Assembly: GCA_964017125.1 (NCBI GenBank)
Contig: OZ024902.1
Location: 103,946,529 to 104,010,528 of the forward strand
Length of the DNA stretch: 64,000 bases
Reading direction: 5' to 3'
Source of the DNA: Flabesymbios commensalis
Taxonomy: Eukaryota > Annelida > Polychaeta > Terebellida > Flabelligeridae
Shown: positions 45,887 to 56,999 of the stretch, in pieces
How the letters are laid out: the number at the start of each line of letters is the position of its first letter
Numbering within the stretch: the stretch's first letter is position 1
The notes under the pieces: generated by a model
What the model saw: the letters and a program-made list of their open reading frames with translations, nothing else
Told to the model about the DNA's origin: nothing
Database searches by the model: none
Position numbers and translations under genes: made by a program

Positions 45887-46108
45887 CCCTCTAACCGCCA
45901 AATTATTCAGTTTGAATTTTCACCCACTTGAAGCTGTGTCTCGCTGACGCGATCCACAACTTCAAGTGAGTGAAAATCATTCAGATTTGACAAAATGGAG
46001 GTCAACTCTTTTCAAATCTTGCTGGCTGATGTCACATTTTATTTTTACCATTTGTGGTGCTAATAAAAAATGAAAACCCGAATATATGCGGCACCGGCGG
46101 TTAAAGGG
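45887..46108 (+). mobile_element. TTAA-A element, complete (222 bp)
   Basis: TTAA at 45,883-45,886 and 46,109-46,112. CCCTCTAACCGCC ... GGCGGTTAAAGGG, hairpin CACTTGAAGCTGTG / CACAACTTCAAGTG, tail GGTGCTAATAAAAAATGAAA. Confidence 0.9.
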
Positions 46109-46145
46109 TTAATAAATAAAATCAGTGCAAAACGACATATCTTAA

Positions 46146-46352
46146 CCCATTGAAGCTACGTTACCACTAAGAGCTCGATTATAAATTGTATTACTTACCC
46201 ACATGAAGCAGTGACCCACAACTTCAAAGGAGTACACAATTACTTACATTAATGTATAACTTGATCAAAACATAATGCCAATCTAGCAAATGTAATGTTC
46301 ATTTCTCATTCGTTTTTTCTGCTTTGTAGCTTTGAGGGCCAAATGTAAAGGG
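46146..46352 (+). mobile_element. TTAA element, diverged (subgroup C-like)
   Basis: TTAA at 46,142-46,145, CCCATTGAAGC at the left, GTAAAGGG and CTAA at the right. A decayed hairpin remains (CCCACATGAAGCAGTG with CACAACTTCAAAGG). Confidence 0.6.
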
Positions 46353-46396
46353 CTAAACCGGTGATAGACGTGATTAGCACATTCCCAACCCTTTAA

Positions 46397-46568
46397 CCCT
46401 TATAACGCTGAAATATTTTTGTATAACCGATGGAGACCAAAAGTTGTTTTTGATTTGTTTCAATTTGAAATCATCATAAATGTTTTGGATAGCTCTTCCT
46501 GCTTTATTTGAATACCTATGCTACGCCCATTAAAAATATTTTAATTCTTTCATTACGCGCTGAAAGAA
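46397..46568 (+). mobile_element. TTAA-B element, short
   Basis: TTAA at 46,393-46,396 and 46,569-46,572. CCCTTATAACGCTGAAATAT starts it and CGCGCTGAAAGAA ends it. The right-end hairpin of subgroup B is missing. Confidence 0.65.
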
Positions 46569-46574
46569 TTAAGT

Positions 46575-47165
46575 ATTTGCGTCTGCACGACATGCCATAT
46601 TTTAAATATAATAAATTTATTAACATGTAATTAGCGTGTGTTGTGTTAGTGGCATGTGCAAAGAATGTGTATCAATAACACTAAACTCATTACCTAATGA
46701 TTATACAATGTATATAATTTAGTATACTGTGCTAATAATCAATTGCACAGCGGTACGCTACTCTTTGTTTAAATTGAATTTAGCGCTAGATTGTTCTACC
46801 CTTTATGTGCAAAATGCGCGCTCAAGTGTACAAATAGCCTATTTTACTACAATATCATGATTGTAGTTGCATTGGCATACATGTGTCTAATTAGCAAGCA
46901 GGACCACATATTCCGACAGTGTTCGAGATGTGTATTATCCAAAAAATGGAGCTGATCCAAGTTTTTGTGCTTAAAAAATATTATTTAATTGGATAAAACA
47001 TTATTTTTATAAAAAAAAATAATAAGAATTCGTATTCATTTCAATTAATATTATTTGTGGTTGACTTATACAAGGTAATAAATGAATCACTGAAATATTT
47101 ATTTAGAAAATTATACTTTCGACCATTTGTTTTTGAAATGTAGCATAAAAAAATCATTTTGACTA
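46575..47165. other. No gene recognised
   Basis: AT-rich, with no repeat family member evident. Confidence 0.45.
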
Positions 47166-47166
47166 T

Positions 47167-47260
47167 CCCAGTTAACACCAATGTTGGCTTAATCTTGGCC
47201 CACCGTCTACGACGCTGGGCCAACATTAAGCCAACATTGGGTAGATGTCCTGTGTTTGCT
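47167..47260. mobile_element. PAL element, nearly full length
   Basis: CCCAGTTAACACCAATGTTG, arms CCAATGTTGGCTTAATCTTG / CAACATTAAGCCAACATTGG, loop CCACCGTCTACGACGCTGG, right end TGTCCTGTGTTTGCTG. The left outer end has lost about 15 bp. Confidence 0.8.
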
Positions 47261-47264
47261 GTCT

Positions 47265-48080
47265 ATTTATTTTTCAGTCCCAGACGGTTAAAGTGTTGAC
47301 CATTCTGTCCCAGAGATCATTGGGTTAAGGCGGCCGGGATGATTGGGCTAAAGCGCTGTCGCCCATTTACCCCCATCAATTAACGCAATGGGACGATGGA
47401 CGATTTGCGACGGATTGCTCTGTTTCTGAACGGCCGTCAGCGACGACACTCCTCACGCGTGGACACACCGGACACTGGTCACTCACAGATGACCAGTTAC
47501 CTCCTCGTGCTCCACAATATTATAATCGCCATTAGAAAACATTTCCATTTAACAGAAGATTTGATATCGAAATCTCACCTTGTGTATTAATACATAACCC
47601 TGTCAGTACGGGGACTGCAAAAACCTCACTACGCCACTTTTAACCAAAACTAAATTCCATCTTACTAAATTTAGAATTAAAATAGAAGTTTTTTCTCTCA
47701 TTTGAATCGTTAATTAGGAAATGACTTCAAGTGGTTTAAGATAGATATTAAGATGTTTCAGAACAAAACATCACTTAAAACTGTTAGAAATCAGGAGCTG
47801 GTATTACTTTTGAGGTTATTACTAAAAAAGCGTAAATGCATGTTGTTCTCTGTCTGATGACGAATAGTAATGTTTGTGTACAGAATACAGTCTGATAATA
47901 GATAAAAAGTAGATGAAAAGTACAAAATCGCATATTTCAACACCATGTTTTAAATTAAATTGAAAATGTATCGCCCAATGTGTTTTTTTATACACAATAT
48001 AATACTTAATTTTTAAATGACAAGAAAAAGATTGGCACTTCCATCATTTAAATGTAATTCTGATCACTCGAAGCTGTCAA
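47265..48080. other. No gene recognised
   Basis: A 64-codon frame (47,396-47,590, starting MDDLRRIALF) has no known domain. The rest is AT-rich. Confidence 0.4.
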
Positions 48081-48960
48081 CGCTGTTTGAACACTGGGGT
48101 GGCGTCCGGGGTTTCAAGCAGACGTTGTCGCAACATTTTGTATTATCAAGCTAATCCCAGGCTGATCCCCACCGCAGTTTACTGCAAAACTGTCGTGGTG
48201 CCAGGAAGTGACGGGGGGGGGGGTTCCCGGAAGATTTCCTGGCCAGACAGATGTGAGAGTTTAGCCGGGAGAAGATTCTGGTCACGTGGCTGTCACGGGT
48301 TCGGTCACGTCTCCCTTCATCAAATCCAGACACGATGCACTCAGCCCGCAGCGGCACAATGCTGGGCCAACGTCGCAGACGTTGGCCCAGCATTGTGCCG
48401 TCGCAGGGCTGAATCTCTCTCGCCATCACACTTTACTGCGCACCGTTATTATAAGTGCCGGCGGGGGGAAATCCAGTGACAGGTGGTGATGTCATTACGC
48501 AGCCCGGGGGAACACCCTCCCGCGGATTACTCAAATCTATTTAGAGTGAAAAGCCCTATTCTCCCCCGTTTACCTACCCCCCCTTCCCTCACCCACCCAG
48601 CGCTCTCATGTCCATTTCCGATACTAAATGCGTTTATGCTAATTAACCCGCCGGTTTTTAGTGAACTCTCGTGTGAGTGTGGTGGTGCACTGTGAATGCC
48701 CCCCTCCCATGTGCCACCGCCGCTCCCCAGGGAATAGGGTCCTGTAAAAAAGGCGGCCTTTCCCTGGCGCCCTGCAGGACTCCCTGGTCGTTTCCCGGGG
48801 TCATTCTACCACTGTCACCCCCCGACCAGAGCCTGGCCTGTGTCACCCACTTGAGAGCCGCCCCCCGGGCATTTCACAGGGACCCCCGGGCACCCCACAT
48901 ACACGTGGGTCAACGTCCAGTGTCAGCCACAAGGACGTTGTGTAACGTAATAACGGGTCG
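48081..48960. other. GC-rich island
   Basis: Clearly richer in G and C than the surrounding DNA, with G9 and C-run patches. It carries a PAL palindrome at 48,352-48,400. Several overlapping frames (48,087-48,479; 48,677-49,021) are open because GC-rich sequence is poor in stops, and none has a recognised domain. A CpG-type regulatory island or diverged host exon cannot be excluded. Confidence 0.5.
48352..48400. mobile_element. PAL palindrome, 49 bp perfect
   Basis: CGGCACAATGCTGGGCCAAC-GT pairs perfectly with its partner around CGCAG. Weaker pairing extends to TCAGCCC / GGGCTGA (48,341-48,411). Confidence 0.85.
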
Positions 48961-49017
48961 TGGAAATAGCTGCCTTGAACATGGTAACCTGTTAAAGCCT
49001 AAGGCAATACCCGTATT

Positions 49018-49489
49018 GTAATTAATAATCCTTAAAAGGTTCGAACCTGATTCCATTTACTTTGCTTTCCAACTAATTTGTGTATGTCACCTATAGTTAT
49101 CAGCAGTGAGCTTTCCCACTCTTTGGGTTATAGGTAGCATATGAGCATGAGCAAAACACTATACATTATTTACCATCCTCTTTATTTGTTCTTTTCGAGA
49201 CAAAATGGTTTTAAAAGAATGCCTGCTTCTATCGTTATAAATACCTAATAATTAATGATTAATAATTCTTAAAAGGTTCTAACCTGATTCCTTTTACTTT
49301 GCTTTCTAACTAATTTGTGTATGTCACCAATAGTTATCAGGCAGTGAGTTTTCCCACTCTATGGGTTAATGTAGCATATGAGCATGAGCTATACATATAC
49401 ACTATATATTATTTATCTTTTTATTCGAGTACAAAATGGTTTGAAAAGGATCTCTGCTTCTATCTTTATAAATAACCAAATCGACATTT
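49018..49489. repeat. Tandem duplication, two units of about 235 bp
   Basis: Units at about 49,018-49,250 and 49,257-49,489 share TTAATAATCCTTAAAAGGTT, CTAATTTGTGTATGTCACC, TAGCATATGAGCATGAGC, ACAAAATGGTTTTAAAAG-like and TGCTTCTATCGTTATAAATA. They are diverged by many substitutions and small indels, so the duplication is not recent. Confidence 0.85.
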
Positions 49490-49977
49490 TTTTGCAATTT
49501 ACTCCTTTCGATTGAAATATTTTTAATAAGCCACTAATTTGTGGGTCGCGGTAAATATAGCCACAAGGCCATTATTTATGGCATAGCAGGTCCTATACTG
49601 ATGTAAACGATCGTGTTGGTAATATGAAAATAGACCCTGTTATGTCATATATAGTCCTACACCTTGGTGTAATAAAAATGAAAAGACACCAAATGGCAGC
49701 CACACTATTTGCACTGATCTGGCGAATTCGCCACTCAGGCGTAATGTGCTTCAAAACGTATTTTATGAGTTTTGGGTCAAAATAGTTCGAATTATTTATA
49801 TTTATATAACATGTTTGTACATGTACGCTGCTGTGCTCCTTAATTAACGTTACTTATTTTCACAGTAAATATGATAAATTAAAACAACAAGATACCGGGT
49901 CACCATTTGCCCAAGTCAAGGCCAAGGCACAAACTGGCTGCTTCCACACCACGGTATTTAAACTACGTAATGCCCGT
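49490..49977. other. No gene recognised
   Basis: AT-rich, with no domain-bearing frame and no main-family repeat. Confidence 0.4.
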
Positions 49978-50018
49978 CAGTGCTTGTTTGATGTTGGGCC
50001 AACATCAAACAAGCACTG
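49978..50018. mobile_element. Loop-less PAL relative (41 bp)
   Basis: CAGTGCTTGTTTGATGTTGG pairs perfectly with CCAACATCAAACAAGCACTG around a single G. It has PAL arm sequence (GATGTTGGGCC) but no CGTCGTAGACG loop, followed by a worn outer end (GCAAGTCTCTAGTTTGCAG). Confidence 0.8.
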
Positions 50019-50039
50019 GGTGCAAGTCTCTAGTTTGCA

Positions 50040-51480
50040 GGCTGCCCCCGGTAATCATATCACAGACACTAATCAGTTTACACCGTCTCACTATGTGACT
50101 ATTACCGCACTCCAATCAACAGATCGATAATATGGATCCTGATTAGATTTATTGTCTCCAGGGAGCCGTTCTTCCTGATCAAGTTATGCATTAGCTAAGT
50201 ATGGCACACTGGACGTGTCATATGCCACAATACAAGGCTCTCTGAGAGACAGTAAAATACACGTAAAGTGGTAGTCCACAGTAAGTAGGCCAATGCCCAG
50301 TTTATTCCGTAGTTCGTGGCCTTAGATTCACAGCCAAAATCTTTTATATTTTCCACCAGTTCATTTATGTAAATAACAAATACCTCACACGTCCTTTTCT
50401 GGTTCAAACTTTTATACACTTAAAATAATCGGTTAAATCCGCTGGAGATCTCGCACATACGTTTTTATCAAATACATGTTTCTTTTAAAAACTGTCAAAT
50501 ATTTCCGGTTTAAACCATATTTTAATATTGTATACCAAACAAATTTGTGTCACACTTTGTGAAATGCTTTTGAGAAATGGATGGATAGTTTCTTTAGGCT
50601 TACATAGATGTATTTCGGGGTTTATTGTAAATGGTTGAATACTTACCCCTTTTTATACCCAGCTTACCCGTCGTGTAAAACATTTCCAGGCTTTGTCCAT
50701 TCAAGTGAAGCATCATTTGAAACTTACCAAAAATCAGGTTATTGTTATACCCAAGAACATCGCGGGAGTGACAGCAACTGTCAATTGGCATAGAGTTGTC
50801 GGCTTATATTTATAATTACTCACCAGGTGGCGCCTATCCTGAGTGGACTTTTTATAGAAGGACATGCAACTTTGGCGGACAGGCAAACCAAGCTTTTTTA
50901 CCATCAATTTTTAATTGAGTCTTATCTGACAGCAGATTTTATACTAGTCTATATAAAGTTATTGGCCAAACCAAACCAAACCAAGTTATCCAAGCTGTAC
51001 ATGTATCTGGAAATGATAAATACAATTACGGATTTAACTTGGATCATGCTACACACATCTAATGATTTTGAGAAGTGTTTTAACACAATAATAGAGAATA
51101 TAATATGTTGAGATGTTTCTCATTATAATGTATGAGTGTTCACAGATTGTCCATCTCGATTCAGAAAGAATGTAGACGATGGTGACTGGGCCAGGGGAAT
51201 ATAAAAACGTGCGAGGATCTATAAGTACATTAAAAAGTGCATAGCAGGTGGACTAGTTTTTACAGCATCAGAAAGAGTGTATAACTGTCTTTTTGATGAC
51301 TTTTAAGCCAACAATTGGTCTTTCGTGAAAAATGCACTCTAACTTTCAGGTTCTATTTATATTTTTATATGTAAACTTCAATGGAACAATATCCTGAGAT
51401 TATTTATTTAGTTTTATTTAGTTAAGAATAACTTCAATATAAATCAAATAACTAGCGAAATGGAGCAGATAATAAAATTT
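50040..51480. other. No gene recognised; one CTCF-like site
   Basis: ACTCACCAGGTGGCGCCTA at about 50,818-50,836 is the best GGCGCC-type match in the right half. A 94-codon frame follows (50,827-51,111) without known domain. Confidence 0.4.
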
Positions 51481-51493
51481 AATTATGCTCGTC

Positions 51494-52095
51494 CACGTGC
51501 TGGCGTGTTTCTATGAGATGACGTCACCGCTCGCTGATTACGTCACGGCTCATTCCATCATCCCAGTGCCCGGATATTAGATTCAACACCCTCTGAGACC
51601 ACGACCACACCAGTCATAAAACCCAGGCTTGATAATCAACATAATAATAATTCATTAACATTTTAGTTCCCACTTTTACCCTAATGGTTTTATGGAAACT
51701 GTCTTGGAATTTGGCTTAGTCCGTCCGACAAAACTTCTCCCGCCCATAACGTGGGAAGAAAACAACATACGGTGACAGTATTTGGTATGTGGTTCACTTC
51801 TACGTTTCTCTTGGGCAGGTTAAGATATATTTTTTTATCTCAATTAGAGGCAAATTTGCAAGGTCAGAAAAAATTGAATGATTTTAGTTCGTTTGGATCA
51901 TAGAACATAATAATGTAAATACTTATGTTCCATGATGCGTAGCATATCTTCGTGACGTAAGGCATTATTCACTAGAATACTCCTATCCTGTGAAACGCCA
52001 TGACGTCACTCGGTGAAAACAAGGTTATATAAGACCCCCTCCCCCATACTTCATTGTATTAGCCAGCTCGGTGAAAACAAAGGGGGTCAAGGTCA
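51494..52095 (+). promoter_or_regulatory. Candidate promoter-like cluster: E-box, CRE sites, TATA, nuclear-receptor half-sites
   Basis: CACGTG at 51,494-51,499; full CRE TGACGTCA at 51,519-51,526 and 52,001-52,008; CRE-like TTACGTCA at 51,538-51,545 and TGACGTAA at 51,953-51,960; TATATAAG at 52,026-52,033; TTCATTG, Inr-like, about 25 bp further; GGGTCAAGGTCA (two half-sites without spacer, also an extended TCAAGGTCA site) at 52,084-52,095. CTCGGTGAAAACAA occurs twice around the TATA. No recognised coding exon follows, so a promoter is inferred from motif grouping only. Confidence 0.35.
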
Positions 52096-52684
52096 TTGAG
52101 TTTCACAGAATATACTTCTGTGTGCAACCCGTACTGGATAGTTAGACCACAACTCTAAAACAAAATATGACATTTTCAGACAATAAGTTATTATCAAACA
52201 GCAATGACGTTTCAAAGATGGATAAAACATGAAAAATGTCAACACTTATCAAACTTCAAATGGCCGACTGGCAATCTAGAATATCCAAACACCATTATAC
52301 ATATATAGAAACCGAGCGATTTTTCTAATGCGTAGATAGAAATACATGTTTTGAACTTAGAACAACTTTTGAATGAAATAAGTCAAATCTCCTAAAAAAC
52401 AAAATTTTACAAGAGCGCTTGAAAGGGTGATGTTTTATTAACACAATATTATTTATTTTGCAATTTTGATTCATTTTTTGAAATAATATGCTCAACATTC
52501 CATTCAGTTGCTGTGGCGAATATAAATTGGTCTAGCGTTAATGATTTAAATTGGTCGACCTGCACAAATCGGGGTGATGTTTTCATCATATACTATAGAT
52601 TTCAAAGTGTCATCAGGTGGTCTGGTTACGGTACTGATTGCTCTTGTTCCATGATAAAGTGAACATATCCCCCCCGCCGTCAAC

Positions 52685-52701
52685 CGCCACCTGGTGGCCT
52701 A
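52685..52701 (-). promoter_or_regulatory. CTCF-like site
   Basis: The minus strand reads GGCCACCAGGTGGCGG, one of the closest matches to the vertebrate-type core in the window. Confidence 0.35.
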
Positions 52702-52916
52702 TAATTAATAATCGTCATCTGAAACCTTTGACCTTTCTGTTCTATGAATTTAATTTGTTAGAGGAAAGAACCCTTTACGTCTCGCGTCTCTCTTGTCACC
52801 GTCAGCATGTGTTCTGGTTACTTCCTGATATTTACAGGTATTTCCTGGCGCACGATGAGGCGTCAGGTGTGTAGTGGACGTCATGCTGATATTGCAACAT
52901 GTCACCATCTCGAACA

Positions 52917-53003
52917 CGGCACGTTCACCCAGTGCTGGTGGGATGTTGGGCCAGCGTCGTAGACGGTGGACCAACATCCCAACAACACTGGGTGAACGTG
53001 CCG
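52917..53003. mobile_element. PAL element with diverged outer ends
   Basis: CGGCACGTTCACCCAGTGCT pairs with ...CACTGGGTGAACGTGCCG (one mismatch near the end of the arm), and GGGATGTTGGGCCAGCG with TGGACCAACATCCC, around TCGTAGACGG. The outer end CGGCACG differs from the usual CCCAGCAAACA. Confidence 0.85.
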
Positions 53004-53460
53004 ATTATTAAGATCTTAGCAGTCTGAAACATTTTACTAATTCGCGAGATTCCTACCAAGAAAGGTCTTCATGTATTTACGTGAATAGCTCTAATTCAAT
53101 ATTCACATTTTGTTAAAGAATTTCCAAGTATATGGAACGAAAATGACAAAAATCTACCATTATTGATACCAAAATTATGTGTCATAGTAAGAAACATCCA
53201 CTCAACAATAAACAGAACGTGATAATGATAAACAAACGAGCTCGGCAATCATAGTTAGTGAAAAGCGCTTGACTAGTGACATTTGTGCTCTATTTTTTCA
53301 CAATCAACACAATATTGTGTTATGTAATATCCATTCAAGCATTTACGTGTAACAATAATAATAAAAAAAATATAAAATGTAAGAGCTGCTGAGAAATATA
53401 AATTGTTCCACGTGAAACTTTATCAAATTAATTAATCACCTCTGAAGACTGCAGGACGAC

Positions 53461-53690
53461 TGAACTGGACTAGGCGTACCATCTGAGAATGGTGATAATC
53501 AGGTAATCAGCTGGTAATGCACTCAAGGCTGTAAAATTTGAGCTTCGAACCCTGGTAAAGACGAGTACGCTGCCTTTGACTCACGGAGGACGAGGAAAAA
53601 CATTATGGTTTTTGAAACCTTAATATTGAGAGTGCTGGCGTGACAGCCGGTAGACAACCCACTGCACCGGTACTCGCTACAGCAGGGCCC
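53461..53690 (-). mobile_element. SINE-1 copy, full length but diverged
   Basis: TGAACTGGACTAGGCGTACC, CTGAGAATGGTGA, GAGCTTCGAACCCTGG (box B of the inner unit, reversed), AAAAACATTATGGTTTTTGA, and the head CCACTGCACCGGTACTCGCT. Confidence 0.7.
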
Positions 53691-53738
53691 CGTTCTCGAT
53701 GTGTGTTACCAAGGATATAACCTCCTTGGTTTTACAAA
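53685..53738. repeat. Relative of the 38.9-kb palindrome, one arm
   Basis: GGGCCCCGTTCTCGATGTGT, GTTACCAAGGATATAACCTC and CTTGG resemble GGGCCCGTATTCTCGTACAA and GTTACGATATATCG. The block CCAAGGATATAACCTCCTTG also occurs near 39,232. Confidence 0.4.
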
Positions 53739-53747
53739 GCAGCACAT

Positions 53748-53856
53748 CCCAACAAAGACGGGACGTTGAACCAATGTTGGTTTAATGTTGGGCCAGCGTC
53801 GCAGACGGTGGACCGACATTAAACCGACATTGGTTTAACGTCCCGTGTTTGCTGGG
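53748..53856. mobile_element. PAL element, full length (109 bp)
   Basis: CCCAACAAAGACGGGACGTT ... AACGTCCCGTGTTTGCTGGG. Complementarity continues into the flanks (CACAT / ATGTG). Loop CGTCGCAGACGG. Confidence 0.9.
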
Positions 53857-54547
53857 ATGTGTGCACAGCGTGTCAACCTCTCATCTCTATATCGGTGTCT
53901 TTAATCTATAGTTCTGCCATGCGGGATAATTGATTCTGCCGTAATTTATGATAATAAAAGATACATTTTTATTGCCTATTTTCATTTAATGGTGACATGC
54001 TTTTCTGGTGTTAGGACTATACTTCTAATATTTATGACACATCCCTTTTTTATCCCTGGTGCGTTAATTGTCCTTTCCATGCAATCATTAATCAGGTAAT
54101 ACCACGAAAAAACTGTTGGTATATACACATTTATATCGTGCGGTTGACACTATAATTAAACAAAGCCAATCGAGGGCTCTCCTCGTACAAAACAATAAAT
54201 AAAAATGAAAGTACAACTACCAAACAATAAAAAGCGAAAATCTCATTGAAAAAGTATAAATTTAACATTACTAATACGCTAAACTTGAGCACCAGTGGAA
54301 TGATAAAAAGTGGCAACAGTGGTCTGAAGAAACTTTTATAATATTATTAGCAATATAGTCTACTTAATTACTATGGTGAAAGGGCGGATATTGTTTATCA
54401 TTACCCAGATCTCATTTAAAACTATAGACCACTCGATGTATGTTTATGGTTTTAGTTGTACCCCAGTTGCTTCTATCTCTGTAATCAGCGTGGTGCTTTC
54501 TGGGTACAGATGTGTCAACAGTTCGTAGACAGCGGACTACTCCTTTA

Positions 54548-54658
54548 ATAGGGAGAAAGGAGGAAGAAACATTATGTTTCTTTGAAACCTGAATGTTGAG
54601 AGATCTGGCGGAACAGCTGGCAGACCAACCACTGCACCTGGACTCACTACAACAGGGC
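54548..54658 (-). mobile_element. SINE-1 head fragment
   Basis: AGGAAGAAACATTATGTTTC, TTTGAAACCTGAATGTTGAG, then a tRNA-like head with CCACTGCACCTGGACTCACT and ACAACAGGGC. Box B is decayed, and the inner unit and 3' part are missing. Confidence 0.65.
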
Positions 54659-54872
54659 ACATATTAAGAAAAATAGCATCTTTGCTAATTGCATACATCC
54701 TGTATAAATATATTTTAATAAATAAATGTAGCCTTTTGCTCTCATTGACTGACATAAAAAGAAGTACATAAACAGAAACATAATTTTGTCTGTATGCGCC
54801 CCTGTATCAATTAAAAACCATTCACATTTGATTATGTTTACCTTAATAATTTAAGCGCTGTTTATTGTATAG

Positions 54873-55651
54873 ACGTTTCAGTTACTTTTATATTTATGCC
54901 CATCCACATGCACCCTGACACACCATAGGTGCATTGATCTGAATTTATTACCTCTGTGTGTCAGACGCGAAATTTCAGATCTTGTTTTTTTCTATAAGTG
55001 TTTACATGATAAGATTAAAATTCCAATTAAAAATTATACTCAATTTATTGACAATACATCGCGTAGATCTGGTAACTGCGGCTTGCTTTTAAAACTTTTA
55101 CTGATAAAAACTGAGACATTTAAAAAATCGTTTTTTCATAGAATTGTAAGTGAATGGAATTCTTTTCCAATACAGATCCGGGACTCAACTTCTGTTAACT
55201 CGTTCAAACACCAGCTAAAGCTTCACTATAAATTAAAATTACAACAGTCATTTAATGTTAACGATTTGTGTTCTTGGACGTCTACTTGCAGATGTCAGCC
55301 GTGTGTGTGCAATAGAACGAAAAATATGTTACTGTGTGACATCTTATTGCAATTTTTAAATACTTATTAACATTTAAACTATAATAATCTTTTAGTCAAT
55401 ATAATTGGCTATGTTTACTTCGAGCACTGTTTGCTCAGCTTTATGAGTTTTTAAAACTATATCTGTCAAATTGTTTAGGCATGTTAATAGTGTATAAACA
55501 GCCTTTTCTACATTAAGGGACGTGACCTCGTATAGGTGCTGGTCACCTGTCGCCACTTGTCTCTGTATGTACAGTTTCATTCACGTTTATTTTACACGCA
55601 TGTACTTGTACTTATAGAAAGCTCAATAAATAATATAAAAAAATAAATAAA
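54873..55651 (+). mobile_element. LINE 3' end: C-terminal part of ORF2 plus 3' UTR
   Basis: An open frame ending at 55,370 encodes the segment that follows the reverse transcriptase domain in many non-LTR retrotransposons. Near 54,915 it has RCIDLNLLPLCVRREISDLV then FFYKCL, and at about 55,116 FKKSFFHRIVSEWN, SFPIQIRDSTS and VNSFKHQL, matching the family pattern LLPL-RRE-DL-FFYKCL ... SFF-R-V--WN-LP--IR-S-S---FK. A Cys/His-like CRCQPCVC lies near the end. A roughly 280-bp 3' UTR leads to CAATAAATAATATAAAAAAA at 55,624-55,643. The reverse transcriptase and endonuclease regions are absent, so this is a dead 5'-truncated insertion. The clade is not determined (CR1/Jockey-like possible). Confidence 0.8.
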
Positions 55652-55654
55652 AGC

Positions 55655-56008
55655 AGCATGATTATTATTTTGAGTAAAAAACCATGTAGTATAAAAATTG
55701 ACATTTTAATTTTTTTCGAAAAATCAACTTGATTAAATAAATAATGTATTTACCACCTCTCTGCTATACGATAAGATGTCAAAAGTCACAGTGAAGTGAT
55801 CTCAGTGTAGCTATATCTTCATTGTATATGTCACAATGAGCTATCTCCCAAGTTCTCTAAACATTTTAGTCCACTAATTATCTCTTATTAACAAAACGAC
55901 ACTTTTTCTGGGCTATAGGTGGATCGTACAACTCATGGCATACAAACCAAATTTGGCCGAAGATCACGCTGCTAGTGTCTTGGTCTACATCAATTAGTTT
56001 AGTTCTCT
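55655..56008. other. No gene recognised
   Basis: AT-rich sequence between the LINE tail and a TTAA-A element. Confidence 0.45.
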
Positions 56009-56012
56009 TTAA

Positions 56013-56251
56013 CCCTTTAACCGCCAAAATATTCAATTTGAATTTTCACCCACTTGAAGTTGTGTTGCTGACGCGATCCACAACTTCAAGTTAGTGAAAA
56101 TTATATTCAGATTTGACAAAATGGAGGTCAACTCTTTTTCAAATCTTGCTGGTTGATGTCACATTTTATCTTTAACATATTTAAAATGTGGTACTTAATT
56201 TGCTAATAAAAAATAAGAACCCGAATATATGCGGCACCGGCGGTTAAAGGG
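56013..56251 (+). mobile_element. TTAA-A element, complete (239 bp)
   Basis: TTAA at 56,009-56,012 and 56,252-56,255. CCCTTTAACCGCC ... GGCGGTTAAAGGG, a 13-bp perfect terminal inverted repeat. The hairpin lacks a TCTC in its loop compared with other copies. Confidence 0.92.
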
Positions 56252-56255
56252 TTAA

Positions 56256-56999
56256 TGGGCCTGTATAAATGCCGAGCTCATGTGAGACGTTGGCCAGGAG
56301 CTGTCGCGATGACGGCCAGCAATTGTAGTGTTAGAACGGCGTTTCATCGTGACTTTGGTCAACATTTCAAAATTATGCTCTAGAGCCTTCAAATAGCCAC
56401 ATATACATTCACTTCAGTAGTCGACAGCTGAACCTTGCAAAATACCATCCCAGAAGGTTTTGACTGATTTTCACAGAGCAAGTCATGTACCTTTAGAATC
56501 TGAATTATGCCCTGCTGGCGTTTTTTTTGTAAATTAAAGATGGTGTCCAAATTGTCAGCTTTGCTATAAATATGTTTTTTTTTCTAAATATTTTCCAAAT
56601 CCTGAATCTACGACGCTATATGTCTTCTATCAAAATCAACCATAACCTGCTTGGGGGTATTTTTGCTAGGTCGAGAATAAAATATTACTTTGGCTAGACT
56701 GATGTTTTTTGATCGCCCATGCAGGTCATAATGCAATGTTTCAAATTGTACGACATCCATCAAATATCATCTGTCGAATTCTAGCTTAATTTAAACTATG
56801 AAATGACAGGTACGACTATTTAATTTTGTCATGTGATGCGAATTTCGACATACCTAGTAGCCACTTTTGGGATTATCAATAAATTTTGATAGAGCGGCTT
56901 CTGTAACATAGTAACGGTGAAGTCTGAGCCCATCTTGACGGTAGGGTAGAACAGCCCATGCTGGTTACATTGTTAAAAATTACAGACATTAGTTAATTA
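56256..56999. other. No gene recognised
   Basis: Unique-looking sequence before the satellite. No domain-bearing frame. Confidence 0.45.
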
